Assembly (NCBI GenBank): GCA_007133065.1
Contig: SLNJ01000009.1
Coordinates: forward strand, 1 to 64,000
Origin: Opitutales bacterium
Lineage (GTDB): Bacteria; Verrucomicrobiota; Verrucomicrobiia; Opitutales; Oceanipulchritudinaceae
Direction: 5' to 3'
Length of the DNA stretch: 64,000 nucleotides
Positions 22,990 to 32,577 of this stretch are shown here, piece after piece. The notes below the pieces were generated by a model. It did no database searches and had not been told where the DNA came from. It saw only the letters and a list, made by a program, of their open reading frames with translations. Both the position numbers and the translations under genes were made by a program. Positions within the stretch are counted from its first letter, which is position 1; every line of letters starts with the position of its first letter.

Positions 22990-24075
22990 TCATCCCTGTG
23001 CCCAGTCCATCGGCGACGGGGAGGGGAAGGAACTCGTGACCTCGACGGCGAGCCCGCTGTCACCGGATTTGAACATCGCCTCGATCACCTCGACGACGTG
23101 AGCGGCCTGAGCTCCGGTGGCACGGTGGGGGCGGTCGTGCAGGATCGCGTCGGCAAGATCCTGAATGCCTCGTCCGAACTCGATTCCTTCGAACGGCTCG
23201 CGGAGGAGCGGCACCTCGCTGAACTTCTTCCCCGGCGTACCCAATGCGCAGTATTCGACTCCGGCGCCGAAACTCTGAAAATCCTTCACCACGAGAGAAC
23301 CTTCGTCGCCGTGGAATTCGATCGCGCCCCCTTGTTTGGATGCGGCGACGTAGAAGTTGGCTGAGAGGCGAACGACCGGGCCTGCTTCGAGTTCGAGAAA
23401 TGCGAGGTAATATGTCGGTTTGCCGGGCGTGAACGTGCTGCCGTCTTTCTTGATGCGTTCGGGCTGGAGCATTGCGGAGTGACAGGTCACCCGGCGCACG
23501 GGTCCGAACATCGTGGTGATGTTCGTCAGGGGATAGACTCCGACATCGAACATCACTCCCACATCGTAGAATGGCTCGGGGTTGGGGTGCCAGGCCTCGA
23601 TCTTGCCGTGGTTGATCTCCGCGTAGATCAGACGCACCTCGCCGCACTTGCCTTCACGGATCTGCTTCCAGGCGGTTTGGACGGTCTCGCCCATGTAGGT
23701 GATGGGTGCGCTGCTCAGGCGCAGATTCTTGCGATCGGCCAGTTCGACGAGTTCGCTCGCCTCGGCGTATCTCAGCGCGATCGGTTTCTCGGTGTGCACG
23801 TGCTTGCCGGCCTCCAGACACTGACTGATGACGTCATAGTGTGCATGGTGGATTGTCAGGTTGACAACGATGTCCACGGTGTCATCGGCCAGGGCATCCT
23901 CCAGCGAGGCGTAGACCGTGCCACCGAATTCGCCGGCGAATGCCTTCGCCCGGTCGATGTCGAGGTCGAATGCACCGGTGATGGTGAGATTGTCGTAGGA
24001 AGCGATGTGCTTGCCGTACTTGTTCGCGATATTGCCGCAACCGATAACGGCTGCTCCGAGAGTTGTATTGGCCAT
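22990..24075 (-). CDS. Gfo/Idh/MocA-family oxidoreductase, first gene of catabolic island
   Basis: The 361-residue enzyme starts with AAVIGCGNIANKYGKHI (NAD site), has HTEKPIALRYAEA with the catalytic Lys of EKP, and the second-domain segment FDVGVYPLTNITTMFGP. It would oxidise a sugar, polyol or sugar acid with NAD(P). It is the promoter-proximal gene of the minus-strand island. A TACAAT hexamer upstream resembles a -10 element but no -35 fits at normal spacing. Its sequence is clearly different from the second family member at 14735-15739, so the two probably act on different intermediates. Confidence 0.9.
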   Translation of the reverse strand: MANTTLGAAVIGCGNIANKYGKHIASYDNLTITGAFDLDIDRAKAFAGEFGGTVYASLEDALADDTVDIVVNLTIHHAHYDVISQCLEAGKHVHTEKPIALRYAEASELVELADRKNLRLSSAPITYMGETVQTAWKQIREGKCGEVRLIYAEINHGKIEAWHPNPEPFYDVGVMFDVGVYPLTNITTMFGPVRRVTCHSAMLQPERIKKDGSTFTPGKPTYYLAFLELEAGPVVRLSANFYVAASKQGGAIEFHGDEGSLVVKDFQSFGAGVEYCALGTPGKKFSEVPLLREPFEGIEFGRGIQDLADAILHDRPHRATGAQAAHVVEVIEAMFKSGDSGLAVEVTSSFPSPSPMDWAQG

Positions 24076-24231
24076 GAGTTCTGGAGTAATGGGTTCGTGG
24101 TGTATCGGATCGCAACGATTGTATGACCGTCCGGCTCAGGCAATCCCAATCATGCATGGATTCGCTCGTAACGTTGACCGGCGGGCAGCGAGTCTGCAGG
24201 TTCGGGTGTCGGACAGGTATTCGAGTCGTGT

Positions 24232-25653
24232 ATGGTGGGTATTGCGCTTGAAAGGCCGGCGTTCAGGGATCATTTTGACACCGTGGAATCCGCCGAGCAG
24301 AACTCGCTCTTCGAGGATCCGCCTGCGCAGGGATCAGGGGAGCGATCCGGTGCGGCCGGCGGGCACCGTCCACTCGCGGTCCGCATGCGTCCGCAGGGGC
24401 TCGGAGGGGTCGTCGGGCAGCAGCACATTCTTGGCGCGGATTGCCTGCTGCCGCGTTTGATCCGTGCCGACTCCTTTGGCAGCCTGTTTTTCTATGGACC
24501 GCCCGGGAGCGGTAAGACCACGCTGGCGGAGGTGATCGCACGGGAGACGGCGAGCCGGTTCGTCCGGGTCAACGCGGTGATGTCGAACGTTGGAGAACTC
24601 CGGGAGATTCTCCGGTTTGCCCGTGCGCGCCCGGAGCTTCGGACGCTTCTGTTTATCGACGAGATTCACCGGTTCAACAAGGCGCAGCAGGACCTGCTGC
24701 TGCCGGACGTGGAGGAGGGGAGCATCCGGTTGATCGGGGCGACCACCCACAATCCCGGATTCTATATCAACGCGCCGCTGCTTTCGCGGAGCCACCTCTT
24801 CCGCTTGGAGCCGGTCGCCGAAAAGGATACGGTGTGTATTCTGGAACGGGCGCTGGAGGATGAGAAGTGCGGGCTTGGTGCGCGCCGTTGCACTGCAGAT
24901 GCCGGTGCGCTCCGTGGGCTGGCCCGGCTCTGCGACGGGGACCTGCGACGCGCGCTCAATGCGCTGGAAACCCTGGTGTTCGGACTGCCGTTGCGGGCAC
25001 ATCTGCGAGAGGAGGACGTGGGAGTCTTCGCCCGGGAGCGACAGATTCGATACGACGCGGATGAAGACGAGCATTACGACACAATATCCGCGTATATCAA
25101 GAGCATGCGTGGGGGCGACCCGGACGCCGCGCTCTATTGGCTGGCAAAGATGCTGGAGGGCGGCGAGGAGCCGCGGTTCATTGCGCGGCGCCTCGTGATC
25201 CTGGCGAGCGAGGACGTCGGTATGGCGGACCCGAGAGCGCTACCGCTGGCAACGGCCGCATTTCAGGCAGTCGAGTTTGTCGGTCTGCCCGAGTGCGAGT
25301 ACGCGCTCGCCCATGCCACGGTTTTTCTGGCAACCTGTCCGAAGAGTAACCGGGCGGGTGCTGCGCTGCACGCGGCGCGCGAAGCGATCCGAAACGAGCC
25401 GGTTCAAGCGGTTCCGATGGCGTTGCGCGATGCATCCACCCGGACGAACAAGGCATTTGGACACGGCAAGGCATACCGGTACAGCCACGACTATCCCGAA
25501 GCCATCTCCGGCGAGGATTACATGGAGCGTCCGAGGGGGTTCTACGAACCGGGCTCGCACGGCGCGGAAGCGGCGGTGGCCGAACGGCTCGCCCGCTGGC
25601 GTGCTCTCAAACACGAGCGCCAGGCGGAAATGCGGGAGCGGGATGTGAAGTGA
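24232..25653 (+). CDS. rarA: replication-associated recombination protein A (RarA/MgsA)
   Basis: The 473-residue AAA+ ATPase acts at stalled replication forks, related to clamp loaders. It has an N-terminal unstructured part, then LAVRMRPQGLGGVVGQQHIL, Walker A GPPGSGKTT, Walker B LLFIDEIHRFNKAQQD, sensor 1 GATTHNP and the arginine-finger region. The C-terminal part has the RarA-specific SEDVGMADPRALPLA and ECEYALAHATVFLA, then KAYRYSHDYPEAI. The first 45 residues are longer and less ordered than in E. coli RarA. It is divergent from the catabolic island. Confidence 0.95.
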   Translation: MVGIALERPAFRDHFDTVESAEQNSLFEDPPAQGSGERSGAAGGHRPLAVRMRPQGLGGVVGQQHILGADCLLPRLIRADSFGSLFFYGPPGSGKTTLAEVIARETASRFVRVNAVMSNVGELREILRFARARPELRTLLFIDEIHRFNKAQQDLLLPDVEEGSIRLIGATTHNPGFYINAPLLSRSHLFRLEPVAEKDTVCILERALEDEKCGLGARRCTADAGALRGLARLCDGDLRRALNALETLVFGLPLRAHLREEDVGVFARERQIRYDADEDEHYDTISAYIKSMRGGDPDAALYWLAKMLEGGEEPRFIARRLVILASEDVGMADPRALPLATAAFQAVEFVGLPECEYALAHATVFLATCPKSNRAGAALHAAREAIRNEPVQAVPMALRDASTRTNKAFGHGKAYRYSHDYPEAISGEDYMERPRGFYEPGSHGAEAAVAERLARWRALKHERQAEMRERDVK

Positions 25654-25857
25654 GGAGAACGGGACACGGTTTGATATAGAAGCGGCGATGATCGCCGGGG
25701 TCTCCGCGAGCAATGGAACCCGCAGACTCCGTGCATGCAATGACGCTCTGGATCGGCGGGAGCGAGGGGGTGCAGGCTCCGTGTGTGTCGTTCCTGCCCC
25801 TCTCCTGAACGCTTTGCTTTGGATTCGACGTTGCCAATTTTCCCAGGCGGTGCCGAA

Positions 25858-26283
25858 ATGAGACGCATGTCAAACCATGAACTGGAAGAAGGGTCGCGCC
25901 TGGCGCTCGACTTCGGGAAACTACGCAAAGTGGCGGAAGGAGCGGCGGATGTCGTGCCGGCGGTCGCCCAGGATGCGGACAGCGGGGCGGTGTTAATCAT
26001 CGGGTACGTCAACGCGAAGGCGCTTGATACTGCGCGGCGAGAGGGCATGGTCACTTTTTGGAGCACCTCTCGTAACGAGCTATGGGTGAAGGGAAAGACC
26101 AGTGGAGATTTCCTCGAGATCGTCGAGATCCGGGTTAATTGCGAACAGAACTCGATTCTCTATCGCTGCCGTCCGAAGGGGAAGGGGGCGTGTCACACGA
26201 AAGATGCAACGGGAAATCCGCGGCGCGGGTGCTTCTACCGCCGCATCCTTTCGGACGGGACGCTGGAGCATACCGAAGGTTGA
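25858..26283 (+). CDS. hisI: phosphoribosyl-AMP cyclohydrolase
   Basis: The 141-residue enzyme opens the purine ring of phosphoribosyl-AMP in histidine synthesis. The ATG at 25858 gives MRRMSNHE and fits the family length; a second ATG at 25867 is possible. Visible are VLIIGYVNAKALDTARREG, VTFWSTSRNELWVKGKTSGD and the zinc ligands Cys in VNCEQN, ACHT and GCFYR. The Mg-binding DCDxD motif is changed to NCEQN, a variant rather than an obvious loss. There is no HisE domain fused. It is not beside other his genes. Confidence 0.92.
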   Translation: MRRMSNHELEEGSRLALDFGKLRKVAEGAADVVPAVAQDADSGAVLIIGYVNAKALDTARREGMVTFWSTSRNELWVKGKTSGDFLEIVEIRVNCEQNSILYRCRPKGKGACHTKDATGNPRRGCFYRRILSDGTLEHTEG

Positions 26284-26385
26284 TTGGAACGGCAGGTCGG
26301 AGGGGCGGTTCTCCTGTCGGTTGGGCGTCCTGAGAACGATCAAGCGGGATTGATTTCAGCCCTGCTCCCGGCATACTTCCTGTTG

Positions 26386-27450
26386 ATGCCGTCGATTTCG
26401 AACAGCCCCTCGAATGAGCGGGAGGATGCGGCCGCGCTCAGCTGGTTTCGCGGCGGTGCCTTTCCGTTGTACCTGGCGCCGATGGCGGGATACACGGACC
26501 TTGTGTTTCGCTCGCTGTGCAAGGCGGAGGGAGCCGACGTCATGGTGACCGAGTTCGTGCTCGCCGACCACCTGCTCCGCGATGAGGCGCGAATCTGGGA
26601 GACGGTCGACTTCACTGAGGCGCAACGTCCCATGGGAGTCCAGATCTTCGGCGCCGAACCGCATGTGATGGCGGAGGCGGCGCGTCGTGTCGAGGCACGC
26701 CTGAGCCCGGATTTCATTGATATCAACTATGGTTGTCCATCACCGCGAATCTGCCGTCAGCACGCAGGGGCATCGCTGTTGCAGGATCTACCCCGGCTCG
26801 GGCGCATCGCAGCGGCCGTGGTACGAGCGGTGCCCGCGACTCCGGTAACCGCAAAGATTCGGATCGGTTGGGACGAGCGGTCCATTGTCGCCGTTGAGGC
26901 GGCTCGCTGCCTTGAAGAGGTGGGGATTCGGGTTCTGACGGTGCATGGGCGCACGAAGGTGCAGGGATACAGCGGTGACGCGGACTGGTCGGTTATCGCG
27001 GAGGTCGCGGAACGGGTTGGAATTCCCGTGGTCGGAAACGGAAACGTACGGAGCAGTGCCGACGTGCTGCGACTGCGCCGGGATACCGGTGTGCGCGGGT
27101 TGATGATCGGCCGTGCGGCCCTTGGATATCCATGGGTTTTCCGCGAGCTCAGCGAGCAACTGAGCGCGGGTTCGCATGCCGGGGCGCCTGGATTGCAGGA
27201 ACGATGGGAGACCATGATCGCCTACGCCGAGGCGCTTCTGGAGCGTCCTCATATCGGTCCGCAGGGGAACCGGCTGCATTGGATGCGGCCGCGGCTGAAG
27301 TTTTTCACCAAACGATTGCCCGGAGGGAGGCGCTTGCGCGAGGCGATTGAGTCGGTCGAGACGGTATCCCAGCTGCGCGACCTTGCCGCCCGGCACTGCA
27401 GCGAATACGGGGATGGGCCTGTGTTGGCCCCGTTCGATATTTGGCGATGA
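26386..27450 (+). CDS. tRNA-dihydrouridine synthase (DusB-like)
   Basis: The 354-residue FMN enzyme reduces uridines in the tRNA D-loop. It has LAPMAGYTDLVFRSLC, the flavin/tRNA contacts MGVQIFGAEP, the catalytic Cys in DINYGCPSPRICRQHAGASLL-type segment (Cys of GCP), VTAKIRIGWD, TVHGRTKVQGYSG and VVGNGNVRS, then RAALGYPWVFRE. This is the DUS order, closest to DusB. The ATG at 26386 gives a normal start; the longer reading from hisI has no family support. The gene follows hisI by 102 bases on the same strand. Confidence 0.92.
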   Translation: MPSISNSPSNEREDAAALSWFRGGAFPLYLAPMAGYTDLVFRSLCKAEGADVMVTEFVLADHLLRDEARIWETVDFTEAQRPMGVQIFGAEPHVMAEAARRVEARLSPDFIDINYGCPSPRICRQHAGASLLQDLPRLGRIAAAVVRAVPATPVTAKIRIGWDERSIVAVEAARCLEEVGIRVLTVHGRTKVQGYSGDADWSVIAEVAERVGIPVVGNGNVRSSADVLRLRRDTGVRGLMIGRAALGYPWVFRELSEQLSAGSHAGAPGLQERWETMIAYAEALLERPHIGPQGNRLHWMRPRLKFFTKRLPGGRRLREAIESVETVSQLRDLAARHCSEYGDGPVLAPFDIWR

Positions 27451-27584
27451 GGTGTTGCGCTCATCGGGTATAGGTGCTTTGCATTCTGCTGAATAGGGTC
27501 TTCCCTTCACATTTATAACCATGTAATTACCAATGTCTTGCATCTTGACAATGAGCAGATTTTCAGGCATTGTTTGCCCCAGAT

Positions 27585-28433
27585 ATGCGCCCATTACCGA
27601 AAGGTCTCGATACGCCGCCCAGAGCGATGGAGTTTCTGGTGCAACTGCTGGATTTGCTCCAGGATGATACCGTGACCCTGGCGACGTTGGCGGATGCGGT
27701 GCATGAATTCCCCCAGGTTGCGCTTCATGTGATGCGCGTGAGCAACACGCCGGTCTTCGAGGCGGGCGGGCCGGTGGAGACGTTGGATGACGCGATCGAG
27801 CGGCTCGGACTTGCCGGGCTCCTTAAGGCTACGTCGGTGTTCGCGGTCCAGGGAATGCGCGTTTCTCCTCTCCCCGGGTATTCCGAGACGGGTGGCCGGT
27901 GGCTGCGCCGTTCTCTGGCCACGGCGGCGATCATGGAGGCGCTTGCGTACGAGATGTCTGAAGATTCTGTGCACGCCTTCCTGGTTGGGCTGTTCCACAA
28001 TATTGGAGAGATCCCGATCTCCCGGCTTCTGTCGCGAATCCGGCCGCGCATCCAATCGCCGGACCCCATCGACTTTCTCGAACTTGCGAAGTTGGAGCGG
28101 GAAGTGGCGCATACCGATCACTCGAAGGCGGGTGGGCAACTCCTGCAGGCATGGGGGGTTCCCGAGGCAATCTCCGGACCGATTGTGTCCCATCTGCACC
28201 CGATGCTCAGCGGGAGGTTTCGGCGGTTTGCCTGCATGCTCCATATCTCCCGGCTCGTATCGCCCTGCCTGGTGTACCCTGAGGAGTGGACGGTGGATTG
28301 CCTGGCGATCCCGGTGCGACTGCTGACAATCTGCGATCTCCGCAAGGCGGATCTCACCGCCTCCCTTCCGGCTGCGGTGGCGCGCTACAAAGGACTTTCC
28401 GGGTTCTATCTGGAAGCGCTGGCAAGCGCCTGA
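27585..28433 (+). CDS. HDOD domain protein
   Basis: The 282-residue protein has the HDOD fold, a degenerate HD domain without the metal-binding pair: ATLADAVHEFPQVALHVMRV, then DDAIERLGLAGLLKATSVFA, AFLVGLFHNIGEIPI and LREVAH-type segment with VAHTDHSKAGGQLLQAWGVP. Although HNIGE and HTDHS look HD-like, the classic catalytic Asp is missing. Such proteins often act in signalling or cell-cycle control. No GGDEF or receiver domain is fused. A TTG at 27570 in frame is an alternative start. Confidence 0.85.
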   Translation: MRPLPKGLDTPPRAMEFLVQLLDLLQDDTVTLATLADAVHEFPQVALHVMRVSNTPVFEAGGPVETLDDAIERLGLAGLLKATSVFAVQGMRVSPLPGYSETGGRWLRRSLATAAIMEALAYEMSEDSVHAFLVGLFHNIGEIPISRLLSRIRPRIQSPDPIDFLELAKLEREVAHTDHSKAGGQLLQAWGVPEAISGPIVSHLHPMLSGRFRRFACMLHISRLVSPCLVYPEEWTVDCLAIPVRLLTICDLRKADLTASLPAAVARYKGLSGFYLEALASA

Positions 28434-28577
28434 ATTCCTGTGTTCCGATCAGGCAGGAATTCTCGTTGAAATTCGATGGAAACTGGGGTACGTACGCTGC
28501 CTCGCGAGTTTTTCCGTTCGGCAGTCCATGGCTTGTTTTTCGAGCCTTGGATTGCATGTCAACCGCGAGTTGAGGTA

Positions 28578-28898
28578 ATGAACGCTCCACTTCGAAGCAA
28601 TCCGCGCGTGCTCGGTGTCACCGCATTTGTCTGTTTCGCCGCGGGAGTGGTTGCGCCGTTCGCCGCCCAAAATCTCTTTGCCGGCACGCTGGTACCGATT
28701 CTTATCGCGTACGTGGGAACCTTTTGCCTCGTAGCGCTTGCGGTGATTCTCGGGATCCTCGGATGGCGTGATCCATGGGCCAAGGCGGCGGTTATCGGGG
28801 TCGGTTTGTTCCTCGTGGCGGTGCTGGGCGGCTACTATGTGTACACCGACTTGATGCACAAAAAGATCCCGCCAGCGGACGAACGGAACGACGCGTAG
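28578..28898 (+). CDS. small membrane protein, unknown function
   Basis: The 106-residue protein has three predicted membrane helices: VLGVTAFVCFAAGVVAPFAA, LVPILIAYVGTFCLVALAVI and AAVIGVGLFLVAVLGGYYVY, ending in a charged cytosolic or periplasmic tail. The ATG at 28578 has GAGG seven bases before it; the longer open frame upstream lacks such a site. DUF4190-type small membrane proteins look similar, but I cannot assign it. It is convergent with pal (5 bases between stops). Confidence 0.7.
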   Translation: MNAPLRSNPRVLGVTAFVCFAAGVVAPFAAQNLFAGTLVPILIAYVGTFCLVALAVILGILGWRDPWAKAAVIGVGLFLVAVLGGYYVYTDLMHKKIPPADERNDA

Positions 28899-28903
28899 TC
28901 GCG

Positions 28904-29470
28904 TCACTCGAACGGCCGGATCGGAATCAACTCAGCCCGCCGGTCGCGCTGCATCTCCGATTCGGAACCCCCGACGATCGCCTCCATGTCCCCCTTGGAC
29001 ACGGTTTCGATCCGATCCCGGGAGAGACCCAACTGAACGAGGTAGTCTTTCGCGCTGGAAGCGCGCCGATCTCCAAGCGCCAGGTTGTACTCCGCAGTAC
29101 CGCGCCAGTCGCAATGTCCTTCGATAAGAAGCTTATGGTTTGGATTCTCGCTCAAATACTGGTATGCTGATTCGAGCTTGGCACGCTCTCCCGGGCGAAT
29201 GGTCGAGCGGTCGAATTCGAAGTATACCGACTCCAGAACGCCGCGCATTTGCCGCGCCTCGGCATCCGTGCCGACGTATGCGGGGTCCCGCATTTCGAGT
29301 CCCGGGATGCCGCCCGCATAAACATCCGAGGAGTCGATCCAGTCGGCCCCCATGCCCTCGTCGGGTCCGAGTTGAGTCATATCAGGTGACGGCGGGGGCC
29401 GGGTCTGGCAGCCGGCCACAATCGCAGCGGCAAGAACGAGCAGAAGGAGCTTGAAGAAAGACTGTTTCAT
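28904..29470 (-). CDS. pal: peptidoglycan-associated lipoprotein (OmpA-like)
   Basis: The 188-residue lipoprotein links the outer membrane to the cell wall. The signal peptide ends in IVAGC (lipid-bearing Cys21). After a Pro/Asp-rich linker the OmpA-like domain begins at VYFEFDRSTIRPGERAKL, with the diaminopimelate-binding LIEGHCDWRGTAEYNLALGD, RRASSAKDYL, and RIETVSKGD near the C-terminus. The GHCDWRGT spelling (Cys-Asp-Trp in place of Thr-Asp-Glu) is a variant of the consensus. No tolB or tolA gene is adjacent. Confidence 0.93.
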   Translation of the reverse strand: MKQSFFKLLLLVLAAAIVAGCQTRPPPSPDMTQLGPDEGMGADWIDSSDVYAGGIPGLEMRDPAYVGTDAEARQMRGVLESVYFEFDRSTIRPGERAKLESAYQYLSENPNHKLLIEGHCDWRGTAEYNLALGDRRASSAKDYLVQLGLSRDRIETVSKGDMEAIVGGSESEMQRDRRAELIPIRPFE

Positions 29471-29542
29471 AAATCCGGTCGGGGGGTGGGTTAACCATTA
29501 CATCAGAAGCGATTGGAGCGGCTAAGCGCAAGCCTCAAATCG

Positions 29543-29558
29543 AAAAACCGCATCGGTT
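29543..29558 (-). terminator. probable intrinsic terminator of the response-regulator gene
   Basis: On the minus strand AACCG-ATG-CGGTT forms a five-pair hairpin with a three-base loop and is followed at once by further T residues (T5 run overlapping the stem). It lies about 70 bases after the response-regulator stop and upstream of pal. The stem is short, so the signal is moderate. Confidence 0.45.
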
Positions 29559-29626
29559 GCCCCGAAACGCCTGCGGGACGATCCGTCGTTCCGAGCGCGG
29601 GGAATCGTCGCTGCGCGCGCCCGGAT

Positions 29627-30283
29627 TCAAACCGGCCGCGTCGGAGTCTCGATGATGCCCTGCTCAATGGCGTAGCGCGTGAGACTGGCGACGTCGTGCA
29701 GGTCGACTTTTTTCATCAGATTCGTGCGGTGATTCTCGGCGGTTTTAATACTGATTTTGAGAATTTTAGCGATCTCCTTGGTGCTGTTGCTCTCCGCGAT
29801 CAACTGGAGGATTTCGCGCTCTCGAGCCGTAAGGTTGGCGGCCGGTACCGAGGATCCGGACGGGGGACTGGTCATTGCCGCACGCAGAATCTCCGCGACC
29901 TCAGGGCCAAAATAACTCCCACCCTCGGCCACAACATGAATCCCTTTTCGCAGCTCGGAGAGCGGTGCGGATTTTCCTACGAACCCATGAGCGCCGTTTT
30001 CGAGAAGGTTTCGGAGCAGAACCGGGTCCTGGTAGCCTGAAAAAGCCAGGACGCGCGTCTCGGGAAGCTGGCGCGAGAAGCGTCGCAGCACCTCCGTCCC
30101 ATTCAGCCCCGGAAGCATCACGTCGAGGATTACCAGGTCCGGTTTTAGATCCAGGCAGAGATCGCACGCATTGTGTCCCTCGCCGCACTCAGCAACCACC
30201 TCAAACCCCGGTTCCATGCGGATGATCTGTGCGATCATCTCCCGGACTGCAGTCTGATCTTCAATTATAACAACTTTTTTCAT
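29627..30283 (-). CDS. NarL/FixJ-type response regulator
   Basis: The 218-residue protein has a receiver domain (residues 1-120) with the acidic pair in IIEDQ, phosphoacceptor Asp54 in [11 protein letters not shown], the Ser/Thr of VLAFSGYQ and Lys of GFVGKSAPL. The C-terminal LuxR-type helix-turn-helix is [20 protein letters not shown] with [20 protein letters not shown]. It should bind DNA as a phosphorylated dimer. No sensor kinase gene is beside it, so its input is unknown. It is divergent from tig, with a 256-base region between them. Confidence 0.95.
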   Translation of the reverse strand: MKKVVIIEDQTAVREMIAQIIRMEPGFEVVAECGEGHNACDLCLDLKPDLVILDVMLPGLNGTEVLRRFSRQLPETRVLAFSGYQDPVLLRNLLENGAHGFVGKSAPLSELRKGIHVVAEGGSYFGPEVAEILRAAMTSPPSGSSVPAANLTAREREILQLIAESNSTKEIAKILKISIKTAENHRTNLMKKVDLHDVASLTRYAIEQGIIETPTRPV

Positions 30284-30539
30284 AGGATTTAGGCGGAGCG
30301 GCTCCGAGGTGCTGATTCCGCGGCGCGCACAATAGGAAAGAAAGCCAGCATCGAAGCAAATTCAGACGTAAAGGCAAATTCAAATGTTTATCTCCATCCC
30401 GTCTTGGAGCTTTTTGCATAGATTTTACAGAGAGTTGCGCATCTCGCTCGCTTTCGCTTTGGAATTCAGGCATTGACCCGTACCGGATCCGGACTTTTGC
30501 TTGCCTGCTTTTGACCTTGGATCTCAATACTGAAACACC

Positions 30540-31901
30540 GTGAACCTAACCAAAACCGATCTTAGCGAAACCCGGAAAAAACTCACTGTCGAACTCACCG
30601 GCTCGGAAGTGAGTGAAGCGGAGGACCGCATCGTCGCCGGATTTGTGCGCGAGGCGAAACTCCCCGGGTTCCGTCCCGGCAAGGCCCCGGCCTCCCATGT
30701 ACGCAAGCGGTACGCGAAGGAGATTCACGCGGAGCTGCGCCGGGACATCACCGGCCAGGTGGTGCGTCACGCGGTTGAGGAAAGCGGGCTGGAGGTTCAC
30801 CGCATCATCGAGCTTGATCCTGTCGATCCCGCCCCAGGCCAGGATCTGACGGTCAGCGTGACCGCCGATATTGTACCGCCTTTCGAGCTGCCCGCATACA
30901 AGGGGTTGCCCGCCCAAAAGGGATCGGAGGATGTCTCCGAGGCGGAGGTCGACGCGGCTGTCGAGCAATTGCGACGGGCTCGCAGCGACTTCAACGTCGT
31001 GGATCGGCCTGCGCAACCGGGCGACTACGTTCGCGTGACCTATCGCGGCAGCATCGACGGACAACCGATTGCCGACTTCGAATCGGTGAAGGAGAATCCG
31101 ATTTGGGGAACCCAGGAGAACACCTGGGAGGAGGCAGGCGCGGAGGGCGACGCGGCTGTGGGCGTTCCGGAAGTAATCGCGGCCGTGGTTGGAATGGCCG
31201 CCGGCGACAGGAAGGAGGTCGAGGCGACGTTTTCCGATGACCACCCCGTCGCGGAGCTTCGCGGCAGGCAGGCGACCTATGCGATTGAGGTTTCCGAGGT
31301 GCGCGAGCGGGTTCTCCCGGAGCTGAACGAGGAGTTTTTCAAGAGCCTGCAGGTGGAGGGCCCGGAGGCGTTCCGCGATCGTGTGGAGGAGGATTTGCGC
31401 TCACGCAAGTCGCAGGAGAATCAGGAGCGAATTCGGAGCCAGGTGATGGAGGCGCTCGCGGGTCGCGTCGAATTCCCGGTGCCCGAGAGTTCGCTTGAAG
31501 ACGAGACGCAGAACGTGATGCGCGGGATTATGGAGCAGAATATGCAGCGCGGTGTTCCCATGGAGGAGTTTGAGAAACGCAAAGAGGAGCTCTTCGCGCA
31601 ATCGCGCGAGATTGCCGCGCGTCGTGTCAAGATGGACATCCTCTTGAACCGGATCGCGGAAGTGGAGAAAATCGATGCAAGCGAGGAGGATTTCTCGCGT
31701 GCTATTATCAACGAAGCGGTCCGTAACCGAACCCAACCCGAACAGCTTGCCAAGGAGTTGCGCGAGGACCGGGAGCGCCTCCAGTCTTTGCGGCGGACAA
31801 TCGTAATCAACAAGACCCTTGATTTCCTGGTAAATGAAGCTACCATGGAAGAAGGCGACGGTTCAACGGCTGAGGCCGAGCGACCCGGTGCCAATGCGTG
31901 A
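30540..31901 (+). CDS. tig: trigger factor
   Basis: The 453-residue ribosome-bound chaperone meets nascent chains at the exit tunnel. The ribosome-binding signature is [20 protein letters not shown] (about residues 38-57). An FKBP-type domain spans about 150-250 ([18 protein letters not shown]) and has lost most catalytic prolyl-isomerase residues. The long helical arms follow ([18 protein letters not shown]). Translation starts at GTG; no strong ribosome-binding site is visible. The stop overlaps clpP by four bases (GTGA), so chaperone and protease are translationally coupled. Confidence 0.95.
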   Translation: MNLTKTDLSETRKKLTVELTGSEVSEAEDRIVAGFVREAKLPGFRPGKAPASHVRKRYAKEIHAELRRDITGQVVRHAVEESGLEVHRIIELDPVDPAPGQDLTVSVTADIVPPFELPAYKGLPAQKGSEDVSEAEVDAAVEQLRRARSDFNVVDRPAQPGDYVRVTYRGSIDGQPIADFESVKENPIWGTQENTWEEAGAEGDAAVGVPEVIAAVVGMAAGDRKEVEATFSDDHPVAELRGRQATYAIEVSEVRERVLPELNEEFFKSLQVEGPEAFRDRVEEDLRSRKSQENQERIRSQVMEALAGRVEFPVPESSLEDETQNVMRGIMEQNMQRGVPMEEFEKRKEELFAQSREIAARRVKMDILLNRIAEVEKIDASEEDFSRAIINEAVRNRTQPEQLAKELREDRERLQSLRRTIVINKTLDFLVNEATMEEGDGSTAEAERPGANA

Positions 31902-32572
31902 CTTTTCAATCCCGAAGCAACCTTCCAAATACCAATATTCCAGTGAGTTATTACCTTCCATTACCACACGTTGTCGAAAACGATGGCCGCACCGAGCGGC
32001 ATTGGGACATTTATAGCCGTCTGCTGAAGGACCGCATTATCTTCATCGGCACTCCGATCGATGATTACGTCGCCAATTCAGCCATTGCCCAGATGCTCCT
32101 GCTGCAGATGGAGGATCCGAAAAAGGATATTCAGCTCTACATCAATTCACCGGGTGGCAGCGTAACCGACGGCATGGCAATTTACGACACCATGCGTTTT
32201 CTGAGCTGCGACGTGAAGACCTACTGCATGGGGCAGGCGGCGAGCATGGGAACGGTTTTGTTGGCGGCTGGAACACCGGGCAAACGCCACGCGCTGCCGC
32301 ACAGCCGCCTGTTGATCCACCAGCCGAGCGGTGGCGCGACCGGTCAAACCTCGGATATTTCGATCGCCGCGCGGGAAATTCTGCGCTGGAAGCGTACCAT
32401 CAACGAGGTGCTTTCCGAACACACCGGAATGGCCGTGGAGAAGATAGAGAAGGATTCCGACCGCGACTACTTCATGACCGCCGATGAAGCCAAGACCTAT
32501 GGCATCGTCGATCACGTGATCGAATTCCGCAAGGTCGAGCCTAAGAAGGAAACCGCTGCAGCCGCGAGTTGA
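31898..32572 (+). CDS. clpP: ATP-dependent Clp protease proteolytic subunit
   Basis: This is the 224-residue serine peptidase of the ClpXP complex. The triad is Ser116 in GQAASMGTV, His141 in LLIHQPSGG and Asp190 in DSDRDYFM, each offset by 19 from E. coli ClpP, matching a longer N-terminal propeptide-like part. Translation starts at GTG overlapping the tig stop. The stop is five bases before clpX. The gene order tig-clpP-clpX is the classical one. Confidence 0.97.
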   Translation: MTFQSRSNLPNTNIPVSYYLPLPHVVENDGRTERHWDIYSRLLKDRIIFIGTPIDDYVANSAIAQMLLLQMEDPKKDIQLYINSPGGSVTDGMAIYDTMRFLSCDVKTYCMGQAASMGTVLLAAGTPGKRHALPHSRLLIHQPSGGATGQTSDISIAAREILRWKRTINEVLSEHTGMAVEKIEKDSDRDYFMTADEAKTYGIVDHVIEFRKVEPKKETAAAAS

Positions 32573-32577
32573 TTGAC

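Noticed and set aside
31413-31901. Stop-start overlap of tig and clpP as a frameshift fusion
   Set aside because: Both genes have complete domains and the overlap is a normal GTGA coupling.
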